Assembly: GCA_046329435.1 (NCBI GenBank)
Contig: JAXLUR010000001.1
Coordinates: forward strand, 186,001-250,000
DNA: 64,000 nt
Direction: 5' to 3'
Source: M3007 sp046329435
GTDB taxonomy: Bacteria > Bacteroidota > Bacteroidia > Chitinophagales > Saprospiraceae
The position numbers were made by a program, and so were the translations under genes. Below the pieces are notes generated by a model that was not told where the DNA came from, did no database searches, and worked only from the letters and a program-made list of their open reading frames with translations. Below are positions 1-8,121 of the stretch, one piece after another; position 1 is the stretch's first letter, and each line of letters begins with the position of its first letter.

Positions 1-2
1 AA

Positions 3-464
3 GCGCGTACGGTAGAGCCTTCGGAGGACTACATTTTGCCCTTCGGCAAATCGCGCATTGCGCTGGAAGCTGATACCGATCAGGTTGAGGCAGGCAACAC
101 GCTCGGCATTGTCACCTATGGCATGGGCGTGCATTGGGCGATAAATGCCGCCGCAGGCTATCAGGGCAGGGTAGAGGTGCTTGATTTGCGCACCCTTGCA
201 CCCCTCGATGAAACGGCCATGTTCGACCTGGCCCGGCGTCATGGCCGTGTGCTGGTCGTGACCGAAGAGCCCGTACACAATAGTTTCGCCCAAAGCCTTG
301 CGGCTCGAATCGGCGAGCATTGTTTCCGCTGGCTCGATGCGCCAGTGCGGACCATCGGAGCAGCCGACATGCCTGCAGTGCCGCTCAATGCTACGCTCGA
401 AGCCGAAATGATTCCTTCCATTGAAAAAGTGGCAGACGCAATCGAGTCGCTCCTGAAATGGTAA
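3..464 (+). CDS. 2-oxo acid dehydrogenase E1 component, C-terminal part (5' truncated by window)
   Basis: The reading frame is open from the window edge to a TAA at 462-464, so only about 153 C-terminal residues are present. They match the transketolase C-terminal domain of the E1 beta chain: TLGIVTYGMGV, then VEVLDLRTLAPLD, then VLVVTEEP and a closing PAVPLNATLE segment. In the family this domain completes the thiamine-diphosphate E1 that decarboxylates branched-chain 2-oxo acids or pyruvate in the cytoplasmic dehydrogenase complex. In Bacteroidota the alpha and beta parts are often fused, which cannot be checked here. The substrate (branched-chain keto acid versus pyruvate or acetoin) cannot be decided from this fragment. 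Confidence 0.85.
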   Translation, partial: ARTVEPSEDYILPFGKSRIALEADTDQVEAGNTLGIVTYGMGVHWAINAAAGYQGRVEVLDLRTLAPLDETAMFDLARRHGRVLVVTEEPVHNSFAQSLAARIGEHCFRWLDAPVRTIGAADMPAVPLNATLEAEMIPSIEKVADAIESLLKW

Positions 465-497
465 AAATGCGCTACAAAAAATTGATTGTCAATTAGA

Positions 498-534
498 AAC
501 AAGCCTTGCTCCTAAACTCGTGGCGTGGCTTGTT
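498..534 (+). terminator. possible weak terminator after the E1 gene
   Basis: AACAAGCC (498-505) and GGCTTGTT (527-534) form a perfect 8-bp inverted repeat with a long 21-nt loop. It lies 34 bases after the E1 stop codon and between convergent genes. No clear T-run follows, so the call is weak. Confidence 0.3.
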
Positions 535-546
535 CGGCTTTCGTCT

Positions 547-1470
547 TCACTGAGGCAAAGCGGGTACAGGAACCGTTTTTATTATTTTACCATCGAGATA
601 AAAAGTTACCTGCTTTGCGTCGCCGCGCTGAACGTCCACAATGCCTGTCGGCTTTACTGACACAGATTGCTCCGCGCCTTCTTTTTGGGTAAACAGGACT
701 TTCATGTCTCCGTTTTCAATGGCCGCCGATTCGAAACGCAGTTCGGTCGCTTTTTGCGTTTGCGGCAGTGCAATTGCCACCACAATTTCCTTGCTGAAAT
801 CGGGGCTGACAAAAGTGGTGGAGTTGGGAGCGATCAATGCAGCGTCGAATTCGGCCTGCGAGCCGATCACGGTGCAGTAGATATTGCCGCTTTTTACCAC
901 ATTTTCCTTGAAAAAATAGTTCGGCATGATCGTGCTGCCGTTGCCGGGGTTACTTGCGCCAGCCGGAGCGGGCACAGGATAACTGCTGACCGGAACTTTG
1001 TTTTGTACGAAAGTGACGGTTTTGAGCCCCGCCATACGCGGAAAACTGAACAGCAGCAGCGGCTGCGAGGTCCAGGTAAGCTCATCCGCGCCTTCGACAA
1101 TGACGAAATGCACGTAGGCCGTGTCGCCCGTTATTTTCAGTTCGCTGACGCGAATGTCGGTCAGGCGATTGGCTGGCGGCACAGCGATGGCCGCTACGAT
1201 GCTCGAATCGAAATTTGGGTTGATAATATCGTTGTTGAGGGTTTTGCCCATGCCAAAGGTCTGTCCGAAACTTGCCGGATTGTCGATCAGCCAGCATTGC
1301 CGCTCCTTGATTTCCACAGAGTTGAGTAAAAAATAGTTTTTCAGGATACGGATCTCGGGTTTTTGCCCGGTATTCGACGCCAGTTGGCCTGCCGACGAGG
1401 AATTCGAGCTTCCGTTGCAAGCGGCAAGTAGGGCCAGCCCTCCGATAAAGATGATATTTTTAAACATCAT
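547..1470 (-). CDS. lipoprotein with two tandem PrcB-like domains, unknown function
   Basis: A 307-residue protein starting MMFKNIIFIGGLALLAAC, a signal peptide with lipobox LAAC (Cys18), so probably membrane-anchored. After a Ser/Asn-rich linker the protein contains two similar halves of about 125 residues (roughly 35-170 and 180-305). Each begins with a KNYF/PNYF motif, has an FDSSIVAAIAVP / FSKEIVVAIALP strand, an EGA turn, a VTF strand and a final K.V..VPVPA. The F(S/D)(K/S).(I/V)V..A strand recalls the PrcB C-terminal domain of protease-associated lipoproteins, but that is only a resemblance. It follows nhaA by 25 bp on the same strand and may be co-transcribed with it. No enzymatic residues are recognisable. 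Confidence 0.75.
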   Translation of the reverse strand: MMFKNIIFIGGLALLAACNGSSNSSSAGQLASNTGQKPEIRILKNYFLLNSVEIKERQCWLIDNPASFGQTFGMGKTLNNDIINPNFDSSIVAAIAVPPANRLTDIRVSELKITGDTAYVHFVIVEGADELTWTSQPLLLFSFPRMAGLKTVTFVQNKVPVSSYPVPAPAGASNPGNGSTIMPNYFFKENVVKSGNIYCTVIGSQAEFDAALIAPNSTTFVSPDFSKEIVVAIALPQTQKATELRFESAAIENGDMKVLFTQKEGAEQSVSVKPTGIVDVQRGDAKQVTFYLDGKIIKTVPVPALPQ

Positions 1471-1495
1471 ATTTTAAGTATTTACGCTTTGTTTG

Positions 1496-2647
1496 TTATT
1501 CAGAAACTTCTTTTTGCGTTTTTTGAAAAGCGATCAGCAGATAACCTGCGAGCCCGGCAACCAGCGATGCCGCAAGAATTGCAGATTTGGCGCTAACCAC
1601 ATCTTCCGGCCTGTCGAAAGCCAGCAAGGTGATAAAAATGGACATGGTAAATCCGATGCCCGCGAGCACGCCGCCCGCTGCAAGCGCGCGCCAGTTCAGG
1701 TCGTCGGGGAGCCGGGCCCCTGCGAACAGGGCCAGCCTGACGCCCGTCAAGACGCCTAGGGGTTTGCCCAGCACCAGTCCCCAGAATATTCCCCTGGGAA
1801 TCTGTCCGTTCAGGGTGCTGAACCAGCCTGATTCGAACGGCAGCCCGGCATTGGCCATTGCGAAAACGGGCATGATGGCAAACGCGACGGGCTTGTGCAA
1901 AAAATGTTGCAGACGCCAGGACGGGCTGGTTTCGCCGCCATCGCCAAACGGCAGGGCAAACGCCGTCAAGACGCCAGCAATAGTGGCATGTATGCCGGCT
2001 TCGTGCAGGGCATACCAAAGGCCGGCGCCGAGTAAAAGATAGGGAGCTATTTTGTTGATTTTCAGGCGATTTAAAAGGACCATGCTGCCAAAAATGGCTG
2101 CCGAGACGAGCAGCCAGAGCCAGGAAAATCCCTCGCCGTAAAACAGGGCGATTACGAGAATGGCGCCGAGATCGTCGATGATGGCCAGCGCAGTGAGGAA
2201 TATTTTCAGCGACGTGGGCGCCTTTTTGCCGGCCAGCGACAAGACGCCCAGGGCAAAAGCGATGTCGGTTGCCATCGGAATGCCAAATCCGCTTTGGGAA
2301 GGCTGGCCGGCATTGAATGCCCAGTAAATCAGGGCGGGCGCCACCATGCCGCCAATGGCAGCGGCGACGGGGAGCATTGCGTTACGCCAGTCGGATAATT
2401 CGCCCTGGTACAACTCGCGTTCTATTTCAAGGCCGATGAGCAGAAAAAAAATGGCCATCAGGCCGTCGTTGATCCAGAATTCGAGGCTCCCGCCGGGAAT
2501 AGGCCGATGCCAGAAATGCAAAAAATCGACGCCAATGGCCGAATTTGCCAGCGCTATAGCCAAAACAGCGCAACCCATCAGCAAAAAGCCGCCGGCTTTT
2601 TCACTGTCAAAAAATTCGCGGAACAGTTTGGTGACCTTGTAAACCAT
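1496..2647 (-). CDS. nhaA: Na+/H+ antiporter NhaA
   Basis: This 383-residue inner-membrane protein has the full NhaA pattern. It shows an N-terminal amphipathic FREFFDSEKAGGFLL segment, a GLEIERELYQGELS loop, PMATDIAFALGVL containing the TM4 aspartate, and ALAIIDDLGAILVIALFY with the paired aspartates that bind Na+/H+. About twelve hydrophobic segments follow. In the family it exchanges external protons for internal sodium for pH and salt homeostasis. I chose the ATG at 2647, giving MVYKVTKLFREFF, because the frame upstream to 2686 adds residues unlike any NhaA N-terminus. A TAnnTTTG box lies upstream, and a hairpin sits in the leader. It is divergent from a K+-channel-like gene, which suggests an ion-homeostasis locus. 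Confidence 0.95.
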   Translation of the reverse strand: MVYKVTKLFREFFDSEKAGGFLLMGCAVLAIALANSAIGVDFLHFWHRPIPGGSLEFWINDGLMAIFFLLIGLEIERELYQGELSDWRNAMLPVAAAIGGMVAPALIYWAFNAGQPSQSGFGIPMATDIAFALGVLSLAGKKAPTSLKIFLTALAIIDDLGAILVIALFYGEGFSWLWLLVSAAIFGSMVLLNRLKINKIAPYLLLGAGLWYALHEAGIHATIAGVLTAFALPFGDGGETSPSWRLQHFLHKPVAFAIMPVFAMANAGLPFESGWFSTLNGQIPRGIFWGLVLGKPLGVLTGVRLALFAGARLPDDLNWRALAAGGVLAGIGFTMSIFITLLAFDRPEDVVSAKSAILAASLVAGLAGYLLIAFQKTQKEVSE

Positions 2648-2668
2648 AGCAATAAGTTTGTTCGTTCG

Positions 2669-2701
2669 AAACCGGCAAACACCCAATTCTGGCGCCGGTT
2701 T
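2669..2701 (-). promoter_or_regulatory. hairpin in the nhaA 5' leader
   Basis: AAACCGGC (2669-2676) and GCCGGTTT (2694-2701) form a perfect 8-bp inverted repeat about 22 bases upstream of the nhaA start. On the minus strand it would fold in the mRNA leader. On the plus strand it is followed by a T-run and could instead stop transcripts coming the other way. Function is not known. Confidence 0.35.
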
Positions 2702-2750
2702 TTTATCTCAACCATCTCGATTCATATGCCGGCCGATCAATCGCGCCGGC

Positions 2751-2758
2751 CAAAAGTA
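2751..2758 (-). promoter_or_regulatory. nhaA promoter, -7 box TACTTTTG
   Basis: On the minus strand the sequence reads TACTTTTG, an exact match to the Bacteroidota -7 consensus TAnnTTTG. A TTG lies 16 bases further upstream (CAA at 2775-2777 on the plus strand), slightly short for the usual -33 spacing. Transcription from here gives an nhaA leader of about 100 nt that contains the hairpin. Confidence 0.5.
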
Positions 2759-2778
2759 GTGCGCCAAATCGACCCAAC

Positions 2779-3300
2779 ATGCGGTATTTAAAGGAAACAG
2801 CCCCTTTTATCATTGTGATTTGCCTGGGTATCGGCATTTTTCTGATCGATCTTTTCGAGTTTTCGAGCGTGTCGGCGCGAATCGGCATTCTGCTGCCCAT
2901 TTCGCTGTTCAAAGCGGCCTACTTCCTCTGGTTGCTGGTCAGCAGATTGAAACGCACAGCAGGCCAGGAGTTCCTTTTCTTTCAATTCGCCAACTTCATC
3001 GCCCTGAGCGTTTTTTTGGTAATAGTTTCATTTTCAATGGATTATTACTGTCTCCATCGGATAGACGACACAGCATTCAAGGGTGTACGTACCGATTTGT
3101 CGATCGGTCAGGCATTTCTGACCTTCTTTTATTTCTCTGTAAGCACCTTCACAACTGCCGGGCTGGGCGATATCACCCCGCAGGGAACGGTGGCGCAGGT
3201 CATGGTTGCCCTGCAGTTGTGCATCGGCTGGCTGACCACGGTACTGATTATCGGGAATATCGTCCACCTGAGGGATGCGTTGACAAAGTACCGGCCCTGA
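2779..3300 (+). CDS. small K+-channel-like membrane protein (single pore loop, GLGD filter)
   Basis: This 173-residue protein has four hydrophobic segments, at about 8-28, 34-55, 68-88 and 137-160. A pore loop sits between the last two: FYFSVSTFTTAGLGDITPQG. The filter TAGLGD (126-131) corresponds to TVGYGD of the ion-channel family (Ion_trans_2), with Leu in place of the Tyr/Phe and Ala in place of Val. Family members conduct potassium across the inner membrane as tetramers. No cytoplasmic RCK/TrkA-N domain is present, so gating is unclear. The gene is divergent from nhaA, with about 130 bp between starts. A non-potassium role is possible given the altered filter. Confidence 0.75.
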   Translation: MRYLKETAPFIIVICLGIGIFLIDLFEFSSVSARIGILLPISLFKAAYFLWLLVSRLKRTAGQEFLFFQFANFIALSVFLVIVSFSMDYYCLHRIDDTAFKGVRTDLSIGQAFLTFFYFSVSTFTTAGLGDITPQGTVAQVMVALQLCIGWLTTVLIIGNIVHLRDALTKYRP

Positions 3301-3305
3301 ACGCC

Positions 3306-4730
3306 TTATTTCCCCCGACCCTGCAATAAAACGAGCGCGGTATAAAACATGATTTTGAAATCAAGCGCCAGCGACATGTTTTCGATGTAAAGCAGGTCGA
3401 ATTTGAGGCGTTGTAACATTTCCTCTACCGTGGAAGCGTAGCCGTATTTTACCTGCCCCCAGGAAGTGATGCCGGGGCGAACCTTGAGCAGGTGTTTATA
3501 CAGCGGATTGCGTGCCATGATCTGTTCGATAAAATGCCGCCTTTCCGGCCTGGGGCCGACGAGCGACATGTCGCCCCGCAGCACATTCCAGAAATTCGGA
3601 ATCTCGTCGAGCCGCCACTTGCGCATGGTAGCGCCCCAGGGCGTGCAACGCGGATCGTTTTCTCCGGTGGACAATTGCGGGCCGAATTTTTCGGCATCCA
3701 CATACATGGAGCGGAATTTTATGATGGTAAAAGGGTGCCCGTGCAGTCCAAGCCTTTCCTGCCGGTAAAAGATAGGCCCGGGAGAAGAGAGCCGAACCCG
3801 AATCGCGATGAGCAGAATAAGAGGGGAAAGAAGGAGCAGCACGATAGCGCTGACGGCAAAATCAATCGTTCTTTTCAAGGCCCTTTGCCATCGGGGCATC
3901 AATCCTTGCTGAATTTCGATCAAAACGGCGCCGTAGAGGTGATTCATTTTGACCGTACCCAGCAAAATATCGTACATGTCCGGTATGATTTTGACCAGTA
4001 ATTGCTCGCTGAAGTCGAACAGTACGTTGAGAATATCTCTGACCAGGTTGTGCTCCGAGGTTTCAATGGCAATGATTACTTCTTCAATCTCGTTAGCCTT
4101 GATGACATTTTCCAGGTCGTCGAGCCCGCCCAGGCGAGGCAGATGCTGACTGAGTTCGCCCATCTGATCGCCATTGGTGTCGAGAAAACCCCTGAGATTG
4201 TATCCGAGGCTTTGGCGCCTGCCGGTAATGTCGCGGTAGAGATCGAGTGCGTTCTGGTTGCCGCCGATGAGCAAGGTATTGAAGGTTACCTTGCCTGCCT
4301 TGATTCGCCTGCTGGCCCGGGTCAGCAGAATCATTCTGCTGGTTGCCGTCAGGATGAAATGCAGGGAAAAAAGCACCAGAAACGAACGGTAATAGGTATG
4401 GTAGTCACGCACCACATCGTCCAGTACCAGGGTAAAAAACAGGAACATTACCCCGAAAAAACTGAGAAAGAATGTGCGCATAAGCACGGTCAGCCGCGAC
4501 ATTCGGTAGATGTCGGTATGGTGGTCGAAAATGCCGTACAGGAAGGTCCAGCCAAACGGCACCAGAATCGTGCCGAGGTAAAAATTGGGGTCGGTAAAGA
4601 CCGCAGAATTTAAGGGGACCCCTTCCAGGTACTTTCTAAACATGAAAAAGAGCGCCCAGGCGAGCATCGCCATGAAAAAGTCGGCGAGTCCGTAGTAGAA
4701 AGTATCGCGTTGGCGGAGTTGGCGGGACAT
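3306..4730 (-). CDS. polyprenyl-phosphate sugar-1-phosphate transferase (exopolysaccharide initiation)
   Basis: The 474-residue product has the architecture of WcaJ/WbaP-type initiating enzymes. Four membrane helices are followed by a Rossmann-like CoA-binding region (LIGGNQNALDLYRDI, about 155-260) and a further helix. The C-terminal bacterial sugar transferase domain shows YRQERLGLHGHPFTIIKFRSM, then LDEIPNFWNVLRGDMSLVGPRP, and ends in a conserved WGQVKYGY region. In the family it transfers a hexose-1-phosphate from a UDP-sugar to undecaprenyl phosphate, the first step of capsule or exopolysaccharide assembly. No glycosyltransferase, flippase or polymerase genes surround it, so it looks like an orphan locus. 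The start at 4730 (MSRQLRQRDTFYY) is preferred over an upstream ATG at 4763. Confidence 0.9.
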   Translation of the reverse strand: MSRQLRQRDTFYYGLADFFMAMLAWALFFMFRKYLEGVPLNSAVFTDPNFYLGTILVPFGWTFLYGIFDHHTDIYRMSRLTVLMRTFFLSFFGVMFLFFTLVLDDVVRDYHTYYRSFLVLFSLHFILTATSRMILLTRASRRIKAGKVTFNTLLIGGNQNALDLYRDITGRRQSLGYNLRGFLDTNGDQMGELSQHLPRLGGLDDLENVIKANEIEEVIIAIETSEHNLVRDILNVLFDFSEQLLVKIIPDMYDILLGTVKMNHLYGAVLIEIQQGLMPRWQRALKRTIDFAVSAIVLLLLSPLILLIAIRVRLSSPGPIFYRQERLGLHGHPFTIIKFRSMYVDAEKFGPQLSTGENDPRCTPWGATMRKWRLDEIPNFWNVLRGDMSLVGPRPERRHFIEQIMARNPLYKHLLKVRPGITSWGQVKYGYASTVEEMLQRLKFDLLYIENMSLALDFKIMFYTALVLLQGRGK

Positions 4731-4788
4731 CGAAGTTGTTTGATGTATGTCGGCCGGAATCAAACGAACGGCCGGTCAGGTCTGTTGG

Positions 4789-5649
4789 TTAAAAATGCAT
4801 CAGCCGGATATTGTCGAGCCGAACGACACCTGTGTTCTGGATAAACTGATTCTGGTCGTTGCGCGGCAGGCTGACGTAAAAGAATAGCCGGTATTTTTCC
4901 TGATTAAGGCTGATCAGAAAATCGGCCAGATTGATGTAAATTTTGTTCCAGTTGCCATCGGTGGAGGTAAAGGCATACACGGGTTGCTCGATCTCGTTCA
5001 GACCGCCGCTTTGCCCGATCAGGTACATGGTGAACGGCATGTCACAGGCATAGTTGAGTTCGAGCCATGCCTGATTTTCATAGGTGGCGGGCAATGCAAC
5101 TGCCTCGGTAGCGACCTGCATGAGGCTGTGGGCCGTATCTACTTCGAGGCGAACCGAATTGCCTGAAAAGGCGCCTTCCGTACTGATTTTGAATGTGTTG
5201 TCCGGATCGCTGTCGCGGTTTTCCAGCGCGATGGCAGAGCCGCCGTCGAAACTCGTGCGGTTGAGAGCCCAAGGGAACACCGCGGCATTGTCATAGGCGG
5301 TTTGCGGCTGAATGAGGACCGTTTCTCCCGGAGTCAGGTTTTTTCGGACGGAATATCTGGTCAGGAAGGGGTAAATATTGGGGGTGGAGATAATGCCGTT
5401 TTCCTTAACACCCGGGTAAACGAGGATTTCAGAATCGCCTTCGGCCAGTATCGGCGCATTGGCAGGAAGGTGGTAGGCGCCCAGAAATTCGCCATTGACG
5501 TACAGCCAGCCCTCCGTGATCTCTTGCCAGGCAGCGCCGCCATCTTCGTTGACGACAAAAGGCTCGATGTGGAGGTAGGCCGGGATTTGCTCCGGATCGT
5601 CTTTGCAAGCGGAAAGGGCAAGCAGGGAAAGAGCGAGCAGTCTTTTCAT
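4789..5649 (-). CDS. lipoprotein of unknown function
   Basis: A 286-residue protein starting MKRLLALSLLALSAC, a clear lipoprotein signal (lipobox LSAC, Cys15), so the upstream-extended frame to 5727 was not used. The mature part is predicted to be beta-rich. An N-terminal segment contains GWLYVNGEFLGAY and a PGVKENG turn, like an immunoglobulin-type or PEGA-like fold. The C-terminal half (about 135-286) has ENQAWLELNYACDMPF and a final VVRLDNIRL strand, as in carbohydrate-binding jelly rolls. No catalytic motif is visible. It sits 80 bp downstream of der on the same strand and may be read from the same transcript. A surface or periplasmic binding role is an inference only. Confidence 0.7.
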   Translation of the reverse strand: MKRLLALSLLALSACKDDPEQIPAYLHIEPFVVNEDGGAAWQEITEGWLYVNGEFLGAYHLPANAPILAEGDSEILVYPGVKENGIISTPNIYPFLTRYSVRKNLTPGETVLIQPQTAYDNAAVFPWALNRTSFDGGSAIALENRDSDPDNTFKISTEGAFSGNSVRLEVDTAHSLMQVATEAVALPATYENQAWLELNYACDMPFTMYLIGQSGGLNEIEQPVYAFTSTDGNWNKIYINLADFLISLNQEKYRLFFYVSLPRNDQNQFIQNTGVVRLDNIRLMHF

Positions 5650-5729
5650 GTGTGTTGTATTTGTTCGGTCAGTATATGCGGTAAAACGCGCCAAACGCTT
5701 CGAATGATGCCCGCAAAAGGCAGTCAAAA

Positions 5730-7031
5730 TTATTTGGAACGCATATAGACCTCAATGGATACTCCCTTGAAATTGAAGTGTTTACGCAATTGATTCTCCA
5801 AAAACTGCTTGTACGAATCTCTCACATAATTCGGGTTATTGACAAAAAAAGCAAAAGAAGGGTAGTGGGTAGGGAGCTGGGTGATGTATTTGAATTTCGG
5901 GTATCGGCCTTTTACCGAAGGAGGAGGCGTCGCTTCGATAATCGGCAGGAGCAGGTCGTTCAGTTCGGACGTTTTTATTTTGCGCAAACGGTTGTTGTAC
6001 ACCTCCATCGCCGCTTCCACCGCCTGAAAAATGCGTTGTTTTTCGGTAGCGGAGATAAATACGACCGGCACGTCGTCGAACGGCGCCATGCGAGCCTTGA
6101 TGTGTTGTTCGTAATCCCGTGCCGTATTGGTTTCCTTTTCCATCAGGTCCCACTTGTTGACGAGGATCACGATGCCTTTGTGCCGTTTTTGCGCCAGACG
6201 CAGAATACTGAGGTCCTGTGCTTCAATTCCCTGTTCGGCATCCAGTACCAGCAGGCATACATCGGCTTCTTCAACGGCTTTTACCGCGCGCATGACGGAA
6301 TAAAATTCCAGGTCTTCTTCCACCTTGGCTTTTTTTCGGATGCCCGCCGTATCAATCAGCATGAACTCCATGCCGAACTTGTTGTAATGCGCGTGAATGG
6401 GATCGCGTGTGGTGCCGGCGATGGGCGTCACGATGTTACGTTCTTCCCCCAGCAGAGCATTGGTAAGCGATGATTTGCCGACATTCGGACGGCCGACGAT
6501 GGCAAATTTGGGCAGTTCCGTTTCCAGTTCCGGCTCGTTGTCGATATGCTCCACGACGGCGTCGAGCAAATCGCCTGTGCCGCTTCCGCTGATGGAGGCA
6601 ACGAAAAACACCTGTTCAAAACCAAGGCTCCAGAACTCGTTGGCATCCAGCAGGTTGTGGTGATTGTCAACCTTGTTGACCACAACAAACACAGGTTTGG
6701 TGGTACGGCGCAGGCGTTTGGCTATGTCTTCGTCCAGGTCGGTGATGCCGGTTTGGGCATCCACCATAAAGAGGATAACTGCGGCTTCTTCAATGGCGAT
6801 GCCGACCTGGTTGCGAATGGCCGATTCGAAAACATCGTCGGAGCCATGAACAAAACCGCCGGTATCCACGACGGTAAAACGTTTGCCGTTCCATTCGGAA
6901 AACCCGTATTTGCGATCGCGGGTCACACCGGAAAAATCGTCTGTTATAGCGTCCCGCTGACCGACAAGGCGATTGTAAAGAGTAGATTTGCCGACATTCG
7001 GGCGGCCTACGATGGCTACGATATTTCCCAT
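5730..7031 (-). CDS. der: ribosome-assembly GTPase Der (EngA)
   Basis: This 433-residue protein has the diagnostic double-GTPase layout. G-domain 1 has GRPNVGKSTLYNRL, DFSGVTRD, DTGG and NKVD. G-domain 2, from about residue 165, has GRPNVGKSSLTNALL, GTTRDPI, DTAGI and NKWD. A C-terminal KH-like domain follows (about 350-433). Der binds the 50S subunit and is needed for its assembly in the cytoplasm. The ATG at 7031 (MGNIVAIVGRPNVGKS) puts the first P-loop ten residues from the N-terminus as in the family; the frame extends further to 7067 without homology. A TAnnTTTG box lies about 35 bp upstream on the minus strand. Confidence 0.97.
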   Translation of the reverse strand: MGNIVAIVGRPNVGKSTLYNRLVGQRDAITDDFSGVTRDRKYGFSEWNGKRFTVVDTGGFVHGSDDVFESAIRNQVGIAIEEAAVILFMVDAQTGITDLDEDIAKRLRRTTKPVFVVVNKVDNHHNLLDANEFWSLGFEQVFFVASISGSGTGDLLDAVVEHIDNEPELETELPKFAIVGRPNVGKSSLTNALLGEERNIVTPIAGTTRDPIHAHYNKFGMEFMLIDTAGIRKKAKVEEDLEFYSVMRAVKAVEEADVCLLVLDAEQGIEAQDLSILRLAQKRHKGIVILVNKWDLMEKETNTARDYEQHIKARMAPFDDVPVVFISATEKQRIFQAVEAAMEVYNNRLRKIKTSELNDLLLPIIEATPPPSVKGRYPKFKYITQLPTHYPSFAFFVNNPNYVRDSYKQFLENQLRKHFNFKGVSIEVYMRSK

Positions 7032-7064
7032 GAGTTCTCTAATTTTCTCCGTCTGATTTCGCTG

Positions 7065-7072
7065 CAAAAGTA
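7065..7072 (-). promoter_or_regulatory. der promoter, -7 box TACTTTTG
   Basis: The minus strand reads TACTTTTG, an exact TAnnTTTG match, ending 33 bases before the der start. This supports the downstream ATG at 7031. A -33 TTTG is present but only 14 bases upstream, closer than usual. Confidence 0.5.
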
Positions 7073-7209
7073 GGATTTTCGCCCGACAAAGCCTGCTGTG
7101 TCCCCGAACAGGGTGCGGATTTCTGAACTTCTGTTCCTTTGCCTGGTTACACAGCAGGAAAATTGCTCTAATTTGCCACTTCTCCCGTCATCCGCTAAAA
7201 GACCAGGCC

Positions 7210-8121
7210 ATGAATCGAATCATTTATCGAGACCCGAACATCTCTATTTTCCAGAGTGCACTTTTCCAGACCAACTCAACAGTCATAAAAACCGACGACG
7301 TCGTGCTGGTGGTTGACCCCGCCTGGCTTCCCGACGAAGTGCTGGCAATCCGGCAATACGTAGATTTGATCCGGGAAGACCGGGCCGTCTTTCTCATTTT
7401 TACGCACTCCGATTACGATCATATCATCGGTTACCGCGCTTTTGATGCCGACAAGGTGTTTATGTCCGAAGCGTTCGCAAACAACCCAGGAAAGGAAGAT
7501 ATCATCGAGCAGATTTATGATTTCGATGAAAAATACTACATCGACCGCCCGTATCCGATCGAGTACCCCAAGGGCGATTTTCTGGTGTTCAGGGATGGCG
7601 TGCACTACCGCCACGGCAATACCAAAATGACGTTTTACCTCGCTCCCGGCCATACTGCCGACAGTATGATGGTGGTGGTTTGGCAGCTTGGGCTCTGTAT
7701 TGCCGGCGATTACCTGTCTAATGTGGAGTTCCCTTTTATCTACCACAGCAGCATAGAGTACGAACGTACCCTCGACAAATTGCCGCGAATTCACGACCGC
7801 AACTGGTTTACCCGCCTTATCCCAGGGCATGGCGATCCGGCGCTCAATATCAATGACTGGCTGCGCCGCAGAACCGAAAGCCTGGCCTATATATATGCCT
7901 TGCGTGAAAGTATTGCAACCGATGTGCCTTTCGACGATGATTCGCTCTGGACGCGATACCGCTACCCACGATTGCAACAGCAATACCATACCAACAACAT
8001 GATCCTGATGCGCCGTGAATATGAGCAGGGGTTATGGGCCTGGGATCCAGATATGATGGCTGAATTGCCGGAAACCGATATGACTGAACCCGGCACCGAT
8101 GCTGACGAAGGTGAAGACTAG
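7210..8121 (+). CDS. metallo-beta-lactamase-fold hydrolase
   Basis: The 303-residue protein carries the ordered metal-binding motifs of the MBL fold. These are THSDYDH at 65-71, PGHTADS with His148, GDYLS with Asp167, and PGHGD with His207. The first motif reads HxDxDH rather than HxHxDH, so the second His ligand is Asp. There is no signal peptide, so it is probably cytoplasmic. The substrate cannot be predicted; family members cleave thioesters, phosphodiesters, lactones and others. The C-terminal 90 residues are charged and end in an acidic tail. Its stop codon overlaps that of the convergent gene at 8118. Confidence 0.85.
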   Translation: MNRIIYRDPNISIFQSALFQTNSTVIKTDDVVLVVDPAWLPDEVLAIRQYVDLIREDRAVFLIFTHSDYDHIIGYRAFDADKVFMSEAFANNPGKEDIIEQIYDFDEKYYIDRPYPIEYPKGDFLVFRDGVHYRHGNTKMTFYLAPGHTADSMMVVVWQLGLCIAGDYLSNVEFPFIYHSSIEYERTLDKLPRIHDRNWFTRLIPGHGDPALNINDWLRRRTESLAYIYALRESIATDVPFDDDSLWTRYRYPRLQQQYHTNNMILMRREYEQGLWAWDPDMMAELPETDMTEPGTDADEGED

